Assembly: GCA_029964075.1 (NCBI GenBank) | Contig: CM057129.1 | Location: 26,217,430 to 26,281,429 of the forward strand | Reading direction: 5' to 3' | DNA: 64,000 nt | Source of the DNA: Patiria pectinifera | Taxonomy: Eukaryota > Echinodermata > Asteroidea > Valvatida > Asterinidae | Shown here: piece by piece, positions 54,432 to 62,460 of the stretch | Numbering within the stretch: position 1 is the stretch's first letter | How the letters are laid out: each line of letters starts with the position of its first letter | The notes under the pieces: model-generated | Seen by the model: the letters and a program-made list of their open reading frames with translations, nothing else | What the model was told of the DNA's origin: nothing | The model's database searches: none | Program-made: the position numbers and the translations under genes

Positions 54432-54971
54432 TTAGAGACAAGAATCAGCTTCAAGACGCCCTTCGCTGTTAGCAGTGTAGCAATGGGTACGAGGTTCCTG
54501 TTTGCAAACGGCCAGCTGCTCGCCATTGCACCGATAGTCATTCCACTTCTTGTCTGATGACCGTATGGTTGCGCAGTGCTCATTTCCGCCGGCATTATCG
54601 GGCTGACCGTGGGCAACCCGCCAATTGGTGTAGATTCCTTGACCGTCTTGAGACCCCTCACACTCCCACTCACCCTCCTGCCTGCGATCGGTGCAAGCCA
54701 CCCAAATCACACTGCCTTGGGCCAGGTTTGCCAGGAAGTCGTTTTCCTGGTCTGAGCGCGGCGCTGCCATCTTGGCTCCCAGTCTACGGCAGGCTTCACG
54801 GGCGTCGTCGTACGTCAACGAGTTGGGTGTAACGCGGTAGCAACTTTCATCCCACTTTGTCCAAGACGCAGGACAAAGCCCATTGCGCGCAACGCATGAC
54901 TTCGACAGGCTGAGAGGCACTTGAAGGATTGCACATATTATGATTCTGACAAAAAGAGACATTTTTCTCAA
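54432..54971 (-). CDS. Secreted C-type lectin, QPD type with divergent N-terminus (lectin 9)
   Basis: 179 residues. The signal peptide (MRKMSLFVRIIICAILQVPL) and the first part of the domain (CVARNGLCPASWTKWDESCYRVTPNS) differ clearly from all other copies. From LTYDDAREAC onward the sequence is the standard core, almost base for base. The loop NWRVAHGQPDNAGGNEHC is two residues longer than usual. WND and the tail (THCYTANSEGRLEADSCL) are intact. The upstream region is also different, with no TATA box and only a degraded X-box-like phrase near 55119. The sharp boundary suggests an older lectin whose 3' two thirds were overwritten by the array core. Confidence 0.9.
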   Translation of the reverse strand: MRKMSLFVRIIICAILQVPLSLSKSCVARNGLCPASWTKWDESCYRVTPNSLTYDDAREACRRLGAKMAAPRSDQENDFLANLAQGSVIWVACTDRRQEGEWECEGSQDGQGIYTNWRVAHGQPDNAGGNEHCATIRSSDKKWNDYRCNGEQLAVCKQEPRTHCYTANSEGRLEADSCL

Positions 54972-55020
54972 ACTTGCAGTTTTACCTCAAAAGTGAGGAG
55001 CACGCAGCTACTTTTGTCTT

Positions 55021-56010
55021 CACTATCTGCAGTCTGCTTCACTTCAACCTTGGTGCGATTCGCATCACGGCAAAGCCATCATCTCCAATTAGTATAAATG
55101 TCACCAGTCGTGAGCAGTTTACCGTGACCAATTAAACAACCGTGCAATTATTAGTCGGAGCTACATATAACTGCGATAATAATGAAAATACATTTTGTTT
55201 TTAAAGGCACGACCTTGATGTTCCGACGTTTGATTAGAAGATGTAATTAGCAAAATAAGCAGACAATGTCATACATCAAGTTGCATAATTGGGGTTCAAT
55301 TAGGTTGCAGTTGGCGCACTTGTCGGGGAGCTCATATTTAAAAGGGGGCACTCAATGGGTTTCAACGATTAAAAGAAATTATTTTCGCCTTCCCCAAATT
55401 TATTGCGCCCTGTTGATTTTTTTTACCGTTTAAGGATCTGTTATCATTTGGATAAAACGGATTATCGTGGGTATAATCTCTACCTTTGAAGGGAACAAAA
55501 AGTCAATTAATAAAGGTTTAGCATAATGCATATTTATCTAAAATAGATCTACATCCACTGGAAAGTACTTCGCTTCCCATCCTGCTTCTGAGCATTCTCG
55601 CATGAGATCAGTGCATTTGCACTTCTTTCTTTTGTTAGCCCGTTTGCAAAGTTTTCTTCTGCTGTGACTGTCAGTTCTATAACACCACGCACCTATTCTA
55701 GGAAGTGGAATATATGGTGACATCTTGGCGTTTTGCAGTTACCACTATTACTGATGGGAATATTGCAGGACTCTCATCCTCAGCCCAAACTATCTCCCAC
55801 ACTGAAAAATTGCCTGGGTTAGGTTTACCAAAGAAAGGGTGAAAACTGGAACTACCCAAACTTGGGTTGTTCTATAACCAATTTTGGGGGTTAGAATTTC
55901 TGCTAAATTCAACCAAAACTTGTGGTCATTCAAGACCAAATTTAGTTTTCACCCAGGCAATTTTTCAGTGCAGTCCTGACAGTTCTGGAACCCGCCACTT
56001 GTCTCAGTAC
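55021..56010. other. Non-coding between lectin clusters
   Basis: The inverted phrases AAAAATTGCCTGGGT (55804) and ACCCAGGCAATTTTTCAGTG (55951) enclose about 170 bp and look like the ends of a small MITE. No gene. Confidence 0.4.
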
Positions 56011-56014
56011 TCGA

Positions 56015-56095
56015 CCATGCAATGTAAAAAATTACACCTTGCAAATTAAGTTGTGCAGCACGGAGGAAGCTGCAATATGGCCATAATTTGACATA
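56015..56095 (+). pseudogene. Solo 5' leader of a first-class lectin
   Basis: ACACCTTGCAAATTAA, GTGCAGCACGGAGGAAGCTG and GGCCATAATTTGACA match the transcript leader of lectin 2 (23400-23463). Where the ATG should be, the sequence passes into the dispersed repeat of 24330. No coding part remains. Confidence 0.65.
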
Positions 56096-56475
56096 AAATA
56101 GGACTTCGCCCTGACAGTGATGGACACATTTCACAACGTGATCAAACGGGGGAAATTGCTATTGCGCCATGCACCTTTGCTGGGAACAAAATTGGCGCCT
56201 TCAATCCTACCTCCTCATGCTTTAGCCGATCTTATTATGAGATGGAATTTTGCGTCGGGGTGATGTAAATTAAATTAGGTTTTGCCCTTCTTCGAAAAAA
56301 AAAATCGATTTTACTGCATTTGGCAAAAATGTTGGATGACCGGTAATCGATAGGTTTGGTCGTGGTAAGTGACCACAAGATGGCGCTTTAATATTTTGAG
56401 CTTAAATTCGGTCGAAAACAGTATTTTTTTATGCTTTGTATGCAAGAACGTTAACCAGTACTTTCGACACAAAGA

Positions 56476-57160
56476 TGGAATTTTGCGTCGGGGTGATGTA
56501 AATCAAATTAGGTTTTGCCCTTCACCGACGTATACTCAGTGTGTTACCTCCCGAGTGAAAGTTGGAAAAAAATCAGTCGAGTGGGACTCGAACCCACGAT
56601 CTCCTGCTTTCTAGAGCAGATGTCTTACCACTCGACCACCGAGCTAACGGGATCAGTTCAGGCGCGGTTCTAGAACTAATATTTGGGGGGGGGGGGGCTA
56701 GCACGGTGGATCCAGAATTTTTTCAGGGAGGCGTCCTGAAATGTTGACCGGTGATTTTTTCCAGACACTTAGGCCTCCGAAAATCAATAGGGGGCTCATG
56801 CCATATTTTCAATGGGGAGCGCCAATAAAATCCTAAAATCATTCACACTATATTAACCAATGCACCCTTGTCACGGCTTTTTCTTCTGTAGGGGGAGACC
56901 GTTCGCATGTACATCACAATCCTTCTTTTGGCTAATGGAATTTTTTTTACGGAATTTATTTTGGGGGGCTAGACAATTTTTTTGGGGGCTACAGCCCCCA
57001 GCCCCCCGTAGAACCGCGCCTGGATCAGTTGGCTGGTTCGAGTCTGATATACATAGCAGCGAATTCGTAAGATGGACTTTTCACGCGGGAGGTAGCACAC
57101 TGAGTATACAGTGTTTATACGTTGGTGAAGGGCAAAAACCTTATTTGATTTTACAGTAGT
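56476..57160 (-). mobile_element. tRNA-derived SINE split by a hAT-like insertion
   Basis: Minus-strand SINE body and head lie at 56476-56650 (B-box complement GGGACTCGAACCC). SINE-related phrases reappear after the insertion at 57031-57160 (CACACTGAGTATACAGTG, GGTGAAGGGCAAAA). Same family as 22183. Confidence 0.65.
56659..57022. mobile_element. hAT MITE with poly(G), 8 bp target duplication
   Basis: This 364 bp element begins CAGGCGCGGTTCTAGAAC and ends GTAGAACCGCGCCTG. GATCAGTT is duplicated exactly on both sides (56651-56658 and 57023-57030). An 8 bp duplication with CAGGCG ends identifies the hAT superfamily. A poly(G) run lies close to the left end and G/C runs near the right. No transposase frame. 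Confidence 0.9.
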
Positions 57161-57315
57161 AATGGACCTTCACTTCGCATATTCTCTTTTCAGTCAGACA
57201 TGATAGCTTGATGTAGCTTCAGAAATGACCCATAATTTTTGAAATTTATGCAATAAGAGTTTCCTTCCTATTTTCTACTTTGTTAACAATGAAAGGTGTG
57301 TTGTGCTGTACAGGT

Positions 57316-57329
57316 GTTGTCATGGTTAC
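57316..57329 (+). promoter_or_regulatory. X-box-like motif, lectin 10
   Basis: GTTGTCATGGTTAC, ending 169 bp before the ATG at 57498. Confidence 0.5.
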
Positions 57330-57408
57330 ATGACCACTCACTGAAATTACTGAATAGGTTAAAATCCTGCTAAAGGACGTTTGTTCTCATGGCAGTAGTA
57401 ATAATTGC

Positions 57409-57417
57409 TATTTAAAG
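57409..57417 (+). promoter_or_regulatory. TATA-like element, lectin 10
   Basis: TATTTAAAG, 81 bp before the ATG, at the place of the TATA box in paralogues. It is followed by GGTGCAGCACGGAGAAAGC. Confidence 0.4.
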
Positions 57418-57497
57418 TATTAGGCAATGCCTGATGCGTTTGGTGCAGCACGGAGAAAGCGCACTGCTCATAATTTTCATGAACAAGATCGGACACA

Positions 57498-58025
57498 ATG
57501 TCTTGTGGAAAGGTTGTCATCTTAATATCATTGGCAATCCTAAACGGTAGCTTGAGCTTGTCTCCATCATGCAGCCGACGACATGGGCTTTGTACTGCTC
57601 CTTGGAAGAAATGGGGTGGATCTTGCTACCTCATCACCCAAAAGCCTCTGACGTACGACGACGCCCGTGAAGCCTGCCGTAGACTGGGAGCCAAGATGGC
57701 AGCGCCGCGCTCAGACCAGGAAAACGACTTCCTGGCAAGCTTGGCCCAAGGCAGTGTGATTTGGGTGGCTTGCACCGATCGCAGGCAGGAGGGTGAGTGG
57801 GAGTGTGACGGATCTCAAGACGGTCGAGGAATCTACACCAACTGGAGGAAGGGAGAGCCGAATAATACAGGAGGGCGGGAGGACTGTGTATTTTTACGGC
57901 CATCACACAAGAAGTGGAATGACGTACGGTGTGAGATTGAGATACGGGCGGTCTGCAAGCGACAGCTCGGATCCTGCTTCTCTACCAACAACGAAGGGCG
58001 GCTGGAAGTTGACTCTTGTCTCTAA
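57498..58025 (+). CDS. Secreted C-type lectin, EPN type (lectin 10)
   Basis: 175 residues. Signal MSCGKVVILISLAILNGSLS, then CSRRHGLCTAPWKKWGGSCY and the invariant core. The loop is NWRKGEPNNTGGREDCVFLRPSHKKWNDVRC; the tail GSCFSTNNEGRLEVDSCL equals that of lectin 3. EPN predicts mannose-type binding. The VFLRPS phrase is shared with the fragment at 24600. A conserved AATAAA follows at 58387. Confidence 0.92.
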   Translation: MSCGKVVILISLAILNGSLSLSPSCSRRHGLCTAPWKKWGGSCYLITQKPLTYDDAREACRRLGAKMAAPRSDQENDFLASLAQGSVIWVACTDRRQEGEWECDGSQDGRGIYTNWRKGEPNNTGGREDCVFLRPSHKKWNDVRCEIEIRAVCKRQLGSCFSTNNEGRLEVDSCL

Positions 58026-58386
58026 ATTGACAATTGGAACGATTGTCACTTGGATTTTAATGACTTCATCATTTTGATCGATTTTATGGGGAGTGTATGG
58101 TCTGTTCAGAGTATGTAAAACGGTTGATCTGCAGGAAAGTAGACCAAGCAACATTCATGTGACACTTGACGTACCATTCTTTAGATAACCTTCTGATTTT
58201 TGTACTCTAGTTGACGTCCTGCCAGAAGGATTGATTTCACGGATTTTATTGATGTTAGTATTTTCTTTTCTTGGAGTATAGGGCTCATCGATTTCTGTGA
58301 GTAAAATTCAGGTTAATTGGTAAAAGTATCTGATAGTTCGAACATGCGTTCTTTCACATAAGGTGTACAACCATGATGTGGCTCAT

Positions 58387-58392
58387 AATAAA
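58387..58392 (+). terminator. Candidate polyadenylation signal, lectin 10
   Basis: AATAAA in CTCATAATAAAGTTCTACA, 362 bp after the stop, conserved at 11955 (minus) and 61834. Confidence 0.45.
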
Positions 58393-58399
58393 GTTCTAC

Positions 58400-59080
58400 A
58401 ACTTGAGAAGACAAAATTCTGGCCAGGGTCGTAAGTCATGAAAGTTGAGCCCGAATACTAATGTTCTCCTTACCAATCAAATGTTAAAGGTGTTGATATC
58501 ATCAGGCCAAGAATCAAAATAGTATCAAAAGATCATCAATTTCTTTCTCTTTGAGTGTATACTCTAGATGTTATTCGCAACAATATTAAACAGGCAATGT
58601 TGGAATTCTGCAAAATATTGTCAATATTGTGTCTTCTTTATGTCAAAAAAATAAATTGGCAATAAATGTTTGTATAATTTAAACCACGGGCTTATGTTCT
58701 ACAGGGAGTGTATACTGAAGAGAAGTACACTGGTTATACACTACGGATATCCCGAGACGGATATTCCCTGTAAATATTGAACTCCTTATTTATTTATTTT
58801 TCAGTTTTATGATTGTAATTGCACATACAGTTTGAATTTTCAAAAACAAAACCATTAGCTTCGGAAAATTGAACAAGCTAAACTCAATTGGCATAAATCT
58901 TATGCTTATTATAGGCCTACTCTTCAACATCTTTGCGGTTTATTTTACTTCCCAGTGTCACCCCAGAACAGCCTGATATTTACTTCTGACCGCGAGTACT
59001 TGAAATGGTATTGGCCTCGTGTACACCAGGGATTAACTTAATGTGTTACACGTGCCAGTTTATTCTGCTAGACCGCAGGC
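58400..59080. other. Lectin 3' flank and intergenic
   Basis: 58430-58700 matches the 3' flanks at 61880-62020. No genes. Confidence 0.45.
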
Positions 59081-59084
59081 TTGA

Positions 59085-59098
59085 GTTGTTATGGTAAC
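59085..59098 (+). promoter_or_regulatory. X-box motif, lectin 11
   Basis: GTTGTTATGGTAAC (complement GTTACCATAACAAC), ending 173 bp before the ATG at 59271. Flanked by the class-2 phrase ATAAATGGATAATTGACTT. Confidence 0.55.
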
Positions 59099-59270
59099 CT
59101 TTATTGCCATAAATGGATAATTGACTTAATGCGAGATCACTCAAGACTCAATCAATAACCCATACCCGTGTTGTAATCGCCTCATCAAATTTGTATCGTT
59201 TTTCATAATTTATTGACGGTTGTGTCTATGGATGGTGTATGATGGTACCTGAGATACACAACCTACACTG

Positions 59271-59828
59271 ATGATGAACACATCTCAAGTATATAAAATG
59301 TCTTGTTTTATTTACATCTTTGTATCACTGGCACTGTTCGTAAGTAGTGGCTTAAACCTGTCCCCATCATGCAACCGACGCCATGGGCTTTGCACTGCTC
59401 CCTGGAAGAAATGGGGTGGATCTTGCTACCTCATCACCCAAAAGCCTCTGACGTACGACGACGCCCGTGAAGCCTGCCGTAGACTGGGAGCCAAGATGGC
59501 AGCGCCGCGCTCAGACCAGGAAAACGACTTCCTCGCAAACCTGACCCAAGGCAGTGTGATTTGGGTGGCTTGCACCGATCGCAGGCAGGAGGGCGAGTGG
59601 GAGTGTGAGGGGTCTCAAAACGGTCAAGGAATCTACACCAACTGGATAGACGATCAGCCCGATAATGGCGGCGGAAAGGAGCACTGTGCAACCATATGGT
59701 CACCAGACACGAAGTGGAATGACTATCGATGCAAGAGAGATCTGCTGGCCGTTTGCAAACTGCAGCCTCGTACCCACTGCTTTACTACAAACAACGAAGG
59801 TCGTCTTGAAGCTGATTCTTGTCTTTAG
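59271..59828 (+). CDS. Secreted C-type lectin, QPD type, second class (lectin 11)
   Basis: 185 residues, start MMNTSQVYKMSCFIYIFVSLALF (a start at the second ATG or at MSC is possible). The signal peptide and promoter are of the second class, as in lectin 6. After SPSC the body has the common core, with loop NWIDDQPDNGGGKEHCATIW, TKWNDYRC and tail THCFTTNNEGRLEADSCL. QPD predicts galactose-type ligands. It is the only intact second-class gene on the plus strand and lies outside the tandem units. Confidence 0.92.
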   Translation: MMNTSQVYKMSCFIYIFVSLALFVSSGLNLSPSCNRRHGLCTAPWKKWGGSCYLITQKPLTYDDAREACRRLGAKMAAPRSDQENDFLANLTQGSVIWVACTDRRQEGEWECEGSQNGQGIYTNWIDDQPDNGGGKEHCATIWSPDTKWNDYRCKRDLLAVCKLQPRTHCFTTNNEGRLEADSCL

Positions 59829-60139
59829 AGCATCACTGCAATAACTTATACGTTTCAATATCAGTGTCTCTAAATCTTTTGACTGTTTAAAATCGCCGAA
59901 GGTGTTTTACGTCAGTGGCACTATGAACTCGAACAGCCATCGCGTGTTCAACGGGGGAGGCAGGGGGAACAAGTCGATGAGGAATTCGCAAAAGTGTATC
60001 TCTTTTCGTTCCTTTTCCTATCTTAAAAAAAACCCGTTGAAATCGACGTAGGCTACTGAACAAAAATGATCTTCACGGTAGACAGGAAAACCCCGCGCAC
60101 GACCAAGTGCACGCCCTGAAGTGAAATCGATGAATATTA

Positions 60140-60310
60140 TATATCAAATTAGGTTTTGCCCTTCACCGGCGTGTAAACACTGTATACTCAGTGTGTTACC
60201 TCCCGAGTGTAAGCTGGAAAAATCACTCGGGTGGGACTTGAACCCACGACCTCCTGCTTTCTAGTGCAGTTGTCTTACTACTCGACCACCGAGCTAACAG
60301 GATTTGTTGA
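60140..60310 (-). mobile_element. tRNA-derived SINE
   Basis: Same family as 22183: body GGTTTTGCCCTTCACCGGCG, ACTCGGGAGGTAACACACTG (minus) and head with a B-box variant (GGGTTCAAGTCCC) and TAGCTCGGTGGTCGAG. Confidence 0.75.
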
Positions 60311-60525
60311 TTTACATCACCCCAACGCAAAATGCCATCTTATTAATATTATATATTATAGTGATTATTTTGGGGTGTCAGAGTAGGGAGTGGTCGCATT
60401 ATTTTTTAAGGAACTTCTATGAAAAGAAAATTTTTTGACAGAGCCGTTTTTTACACCCCCCCCCCCCGATCGGCGCGGCGCCTGGTTCATGCATCCGGTC
60501 TACAATGGGCCAGCACACGATGGGG

Positions 60526-60554
60526 AGTCAGCCAGTCAGTCAGTCAGTCAGTCA
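60526..60554 (+). repeat. (CAGT)n microsatellite
   Basis: About seven units of CAGT with one variant. Confidence 0.85.
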
Positions 60555-60823
60555 TGTTTTCACGTCAATGAGTGCAATGACTCTAAATTTGCCCCTCTGG
60601 TACCGGCAAAAACGGACAAATATTTGTCTTTTCCAACACCAATGTCCCACTAATTTTTTAGGAAGACTTTTTTTCCAGTTCCAGAAAATATATCATTTCA
60701 GTTTTTCTGCACGCCAGAAATTTGATTTAAAAAAAAATTACCCATGGCTTTCCTAACCTTTCACTCGCCGCAAAAAACCTCTGGAAATAAAAACAGATAT
60801 TACAAACTGAACCTTCTACTAGT

Positions 60824-60992
60824 GAGGCTTGCGGTAACACCATGTGGAATAATCTCTTTTGAGAAGAAATGTGGTTCTCAAAAGAACCGGTTGGTTGTGA
60901 AACTCATAAACAGTTTCACAATCAACCGGTTCTTTTCAGAACCACACTTCCTCACAAAAGAGATTATTCCACTTAGTGTTACCGAAAACCTC
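60824..60992. repeat. Foldback element with paired histone-type 3' stem-loops
   Basis: Two arms of about 80 bp are inverted around 60908. Each arm, read outward, contains a sequence like the histone mRNA 3' stem-loop: GGTTCTTTTCAGAACC at 60928-60943 (plus) and GGTTCTTTTGAGAACC at 60873-60888 (minus). Each is followed by a purine-rich AAAAGAGATTATTCC. The outer ends are GAGG and CGGTAACAC. No histone coding sequence is adjacent. Confidence 0.8.
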
Positions 60993-61310
60993 AGATAGTA
61001 TACACTACAACAATGCAAACTTTCAAATTTTATTAAAACTGAATGCTGCAAAGGTTTGAATCAACCAGCGATGTTTGAACTTTATTTCAAGCGAAACATG
61101 TAATTTTCACAACAATTTCATTAAAAAAAATGCATTTTCTCAAAATATTTTGTCATGATTTACATTATTCCATGATAATTGTCTCTCAATAGTCGTTTTA
61201 CATTAACGATTTTTAAACATTTTACTGGTAAATATGTTTTTAGTTACAAGTATAGTAAACAAACATTTCAGTCAACTTTAGCTGAATAGAAATGAATCTG
61301 AAGTCTATTA
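60993..61310. other. Non-coding, AT-rich
   Basis: Nothing recognised. Confidence 0.4.
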
Positions 61311-61366
61311 GGTCCTGCTTCGCTACCAACAACGAAGGGCGGCTTGAAGTTGACTCTTGTCTGTGA
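61311..61366 (+). pseudogene. Very short C-terminal lectin fragment with 3' flank
   Basis: GGTCCTGCTTCGCTACC through CTGTGA is the last 18 codons and stop of an EPN-class lectin. It is followed by the standard 3' flank with AATAAA at 61834. Everything 5' of it is absent. Confidence 0.8.
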
Positions 61367-61833
61367 AGTGATATCTGTGACTGTTTTCACGCGGATTTTA
61401 ATGACTTCGGATCATTTTAATTGAGTTGATGTGTATTTTTGGTCATGTAGTGAACTTTAGAGCATGTAAAACTGAGACTTCTCGTGTTTTGGCTGTTAAA
61501 CTCTTTACTAGGACTGCTGCTCAAGTTGGAACATTTGCACTGATCAAATTGGGACTGCACTGCAAGAAAGTAGACCCAGCAACATTCATGTGACACTGAC
61601 GTACCATTCTATCCTTTAAATACATTCTCATGTGGGTTTTTTTATCTAAATGACGTCCTACCAGAAGAATTGATTTTACGGAGTTTTTACGTGTGATTGT
61701 TTTCTTTTCTTGGAGTAGGGCTCATCCTAGTCTTTAGGTAAGATTCAGATTAATTGGTGAAATTTTCGAATATTTCTACTATGAATCATTTTACATCAGA
61801 TGTATAAGTATGCATAACCATAATGAGGCTCAT

Positions 61834-61839
61834 AATAAA
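61834..61839 (+). terminator. Conserved lectin polyadenylation signal
   Basis: AATAAA in GGCTCATAATAAAGTTATGC, conserved with 58387 and 11955. Confidence 0.4.
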
Positions 61840-62029
61840 GTTATGCAACCAACTTAATACTTAAAAGTCTCAATTCTAGCCTGGGTCATACCTCATGAAA
61901 GTTGAGCCCGAATACTAACTTTTTTCTTTCAAATCTAATGTTAAAGGTGTCGATATCATTTATTAGGCCAAGGGTCAATTAAATTGTAGTATAAACGATC
62001 ATGCATCATTTTGTATTTTTATCCTAGGT

Positions 62030-62460
62030 TTGTTTTACTTATCCATCAAATTATGCCCATGTTTTAACTCTAGTTGCATTTTGGCTGTTTTGCTCTTTGA
62101 CTTTTTTTGTTTTTTTAATTTTTTTTTTATTCAGTCTTTTGCGTATTTTTCTTTCTCCTGGGTTCTGCTTATACTTGCCCTTTTTGCGAATTTGTTTGTT
62201 TGTTTATAATTTGCTTGTTTGTTGATATTTTTTCCGGGTGGATATTTTTAATGGGATTTTTAAATTGTTATTGATCGTGGTTATCATTTATACTGAATAA
62301 CATTTTTTTTCTTTTTTTCTTTTGGTCCGACACATCTTTGATGACAGTTTTTACAAACTTTTGGCTAGACCATGACAATTTTACTTTTTTTTTAAATAGA
62401 TTTTTAATTATTGTCCGAAGATATAAAAAAAAATAAAAATAATAATAATAATAATAACAA
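62030..62460. repeat. T-rich low-complexity tract and (AAT)n
   Basis: (TTTG)n-like runs at 62195-62225 and (AAT)n at 62435-62458. No coding potential. Confidence 0.7.

Larger units (their letters stand above)
53983..55020 (-). repeat. Partial segmental unit D
   Basis: It begins with the unit landmark at 53983 and holds the EPN fragment and a QPD lectin. The homology ends within the 5' part of that lectin. Confidence 0.75.

Noticed and set aside
60824..60992. An actual histone gene next to the stem-loops
   Set aside because: No histone fold frame was found within several kilobases on either strand.
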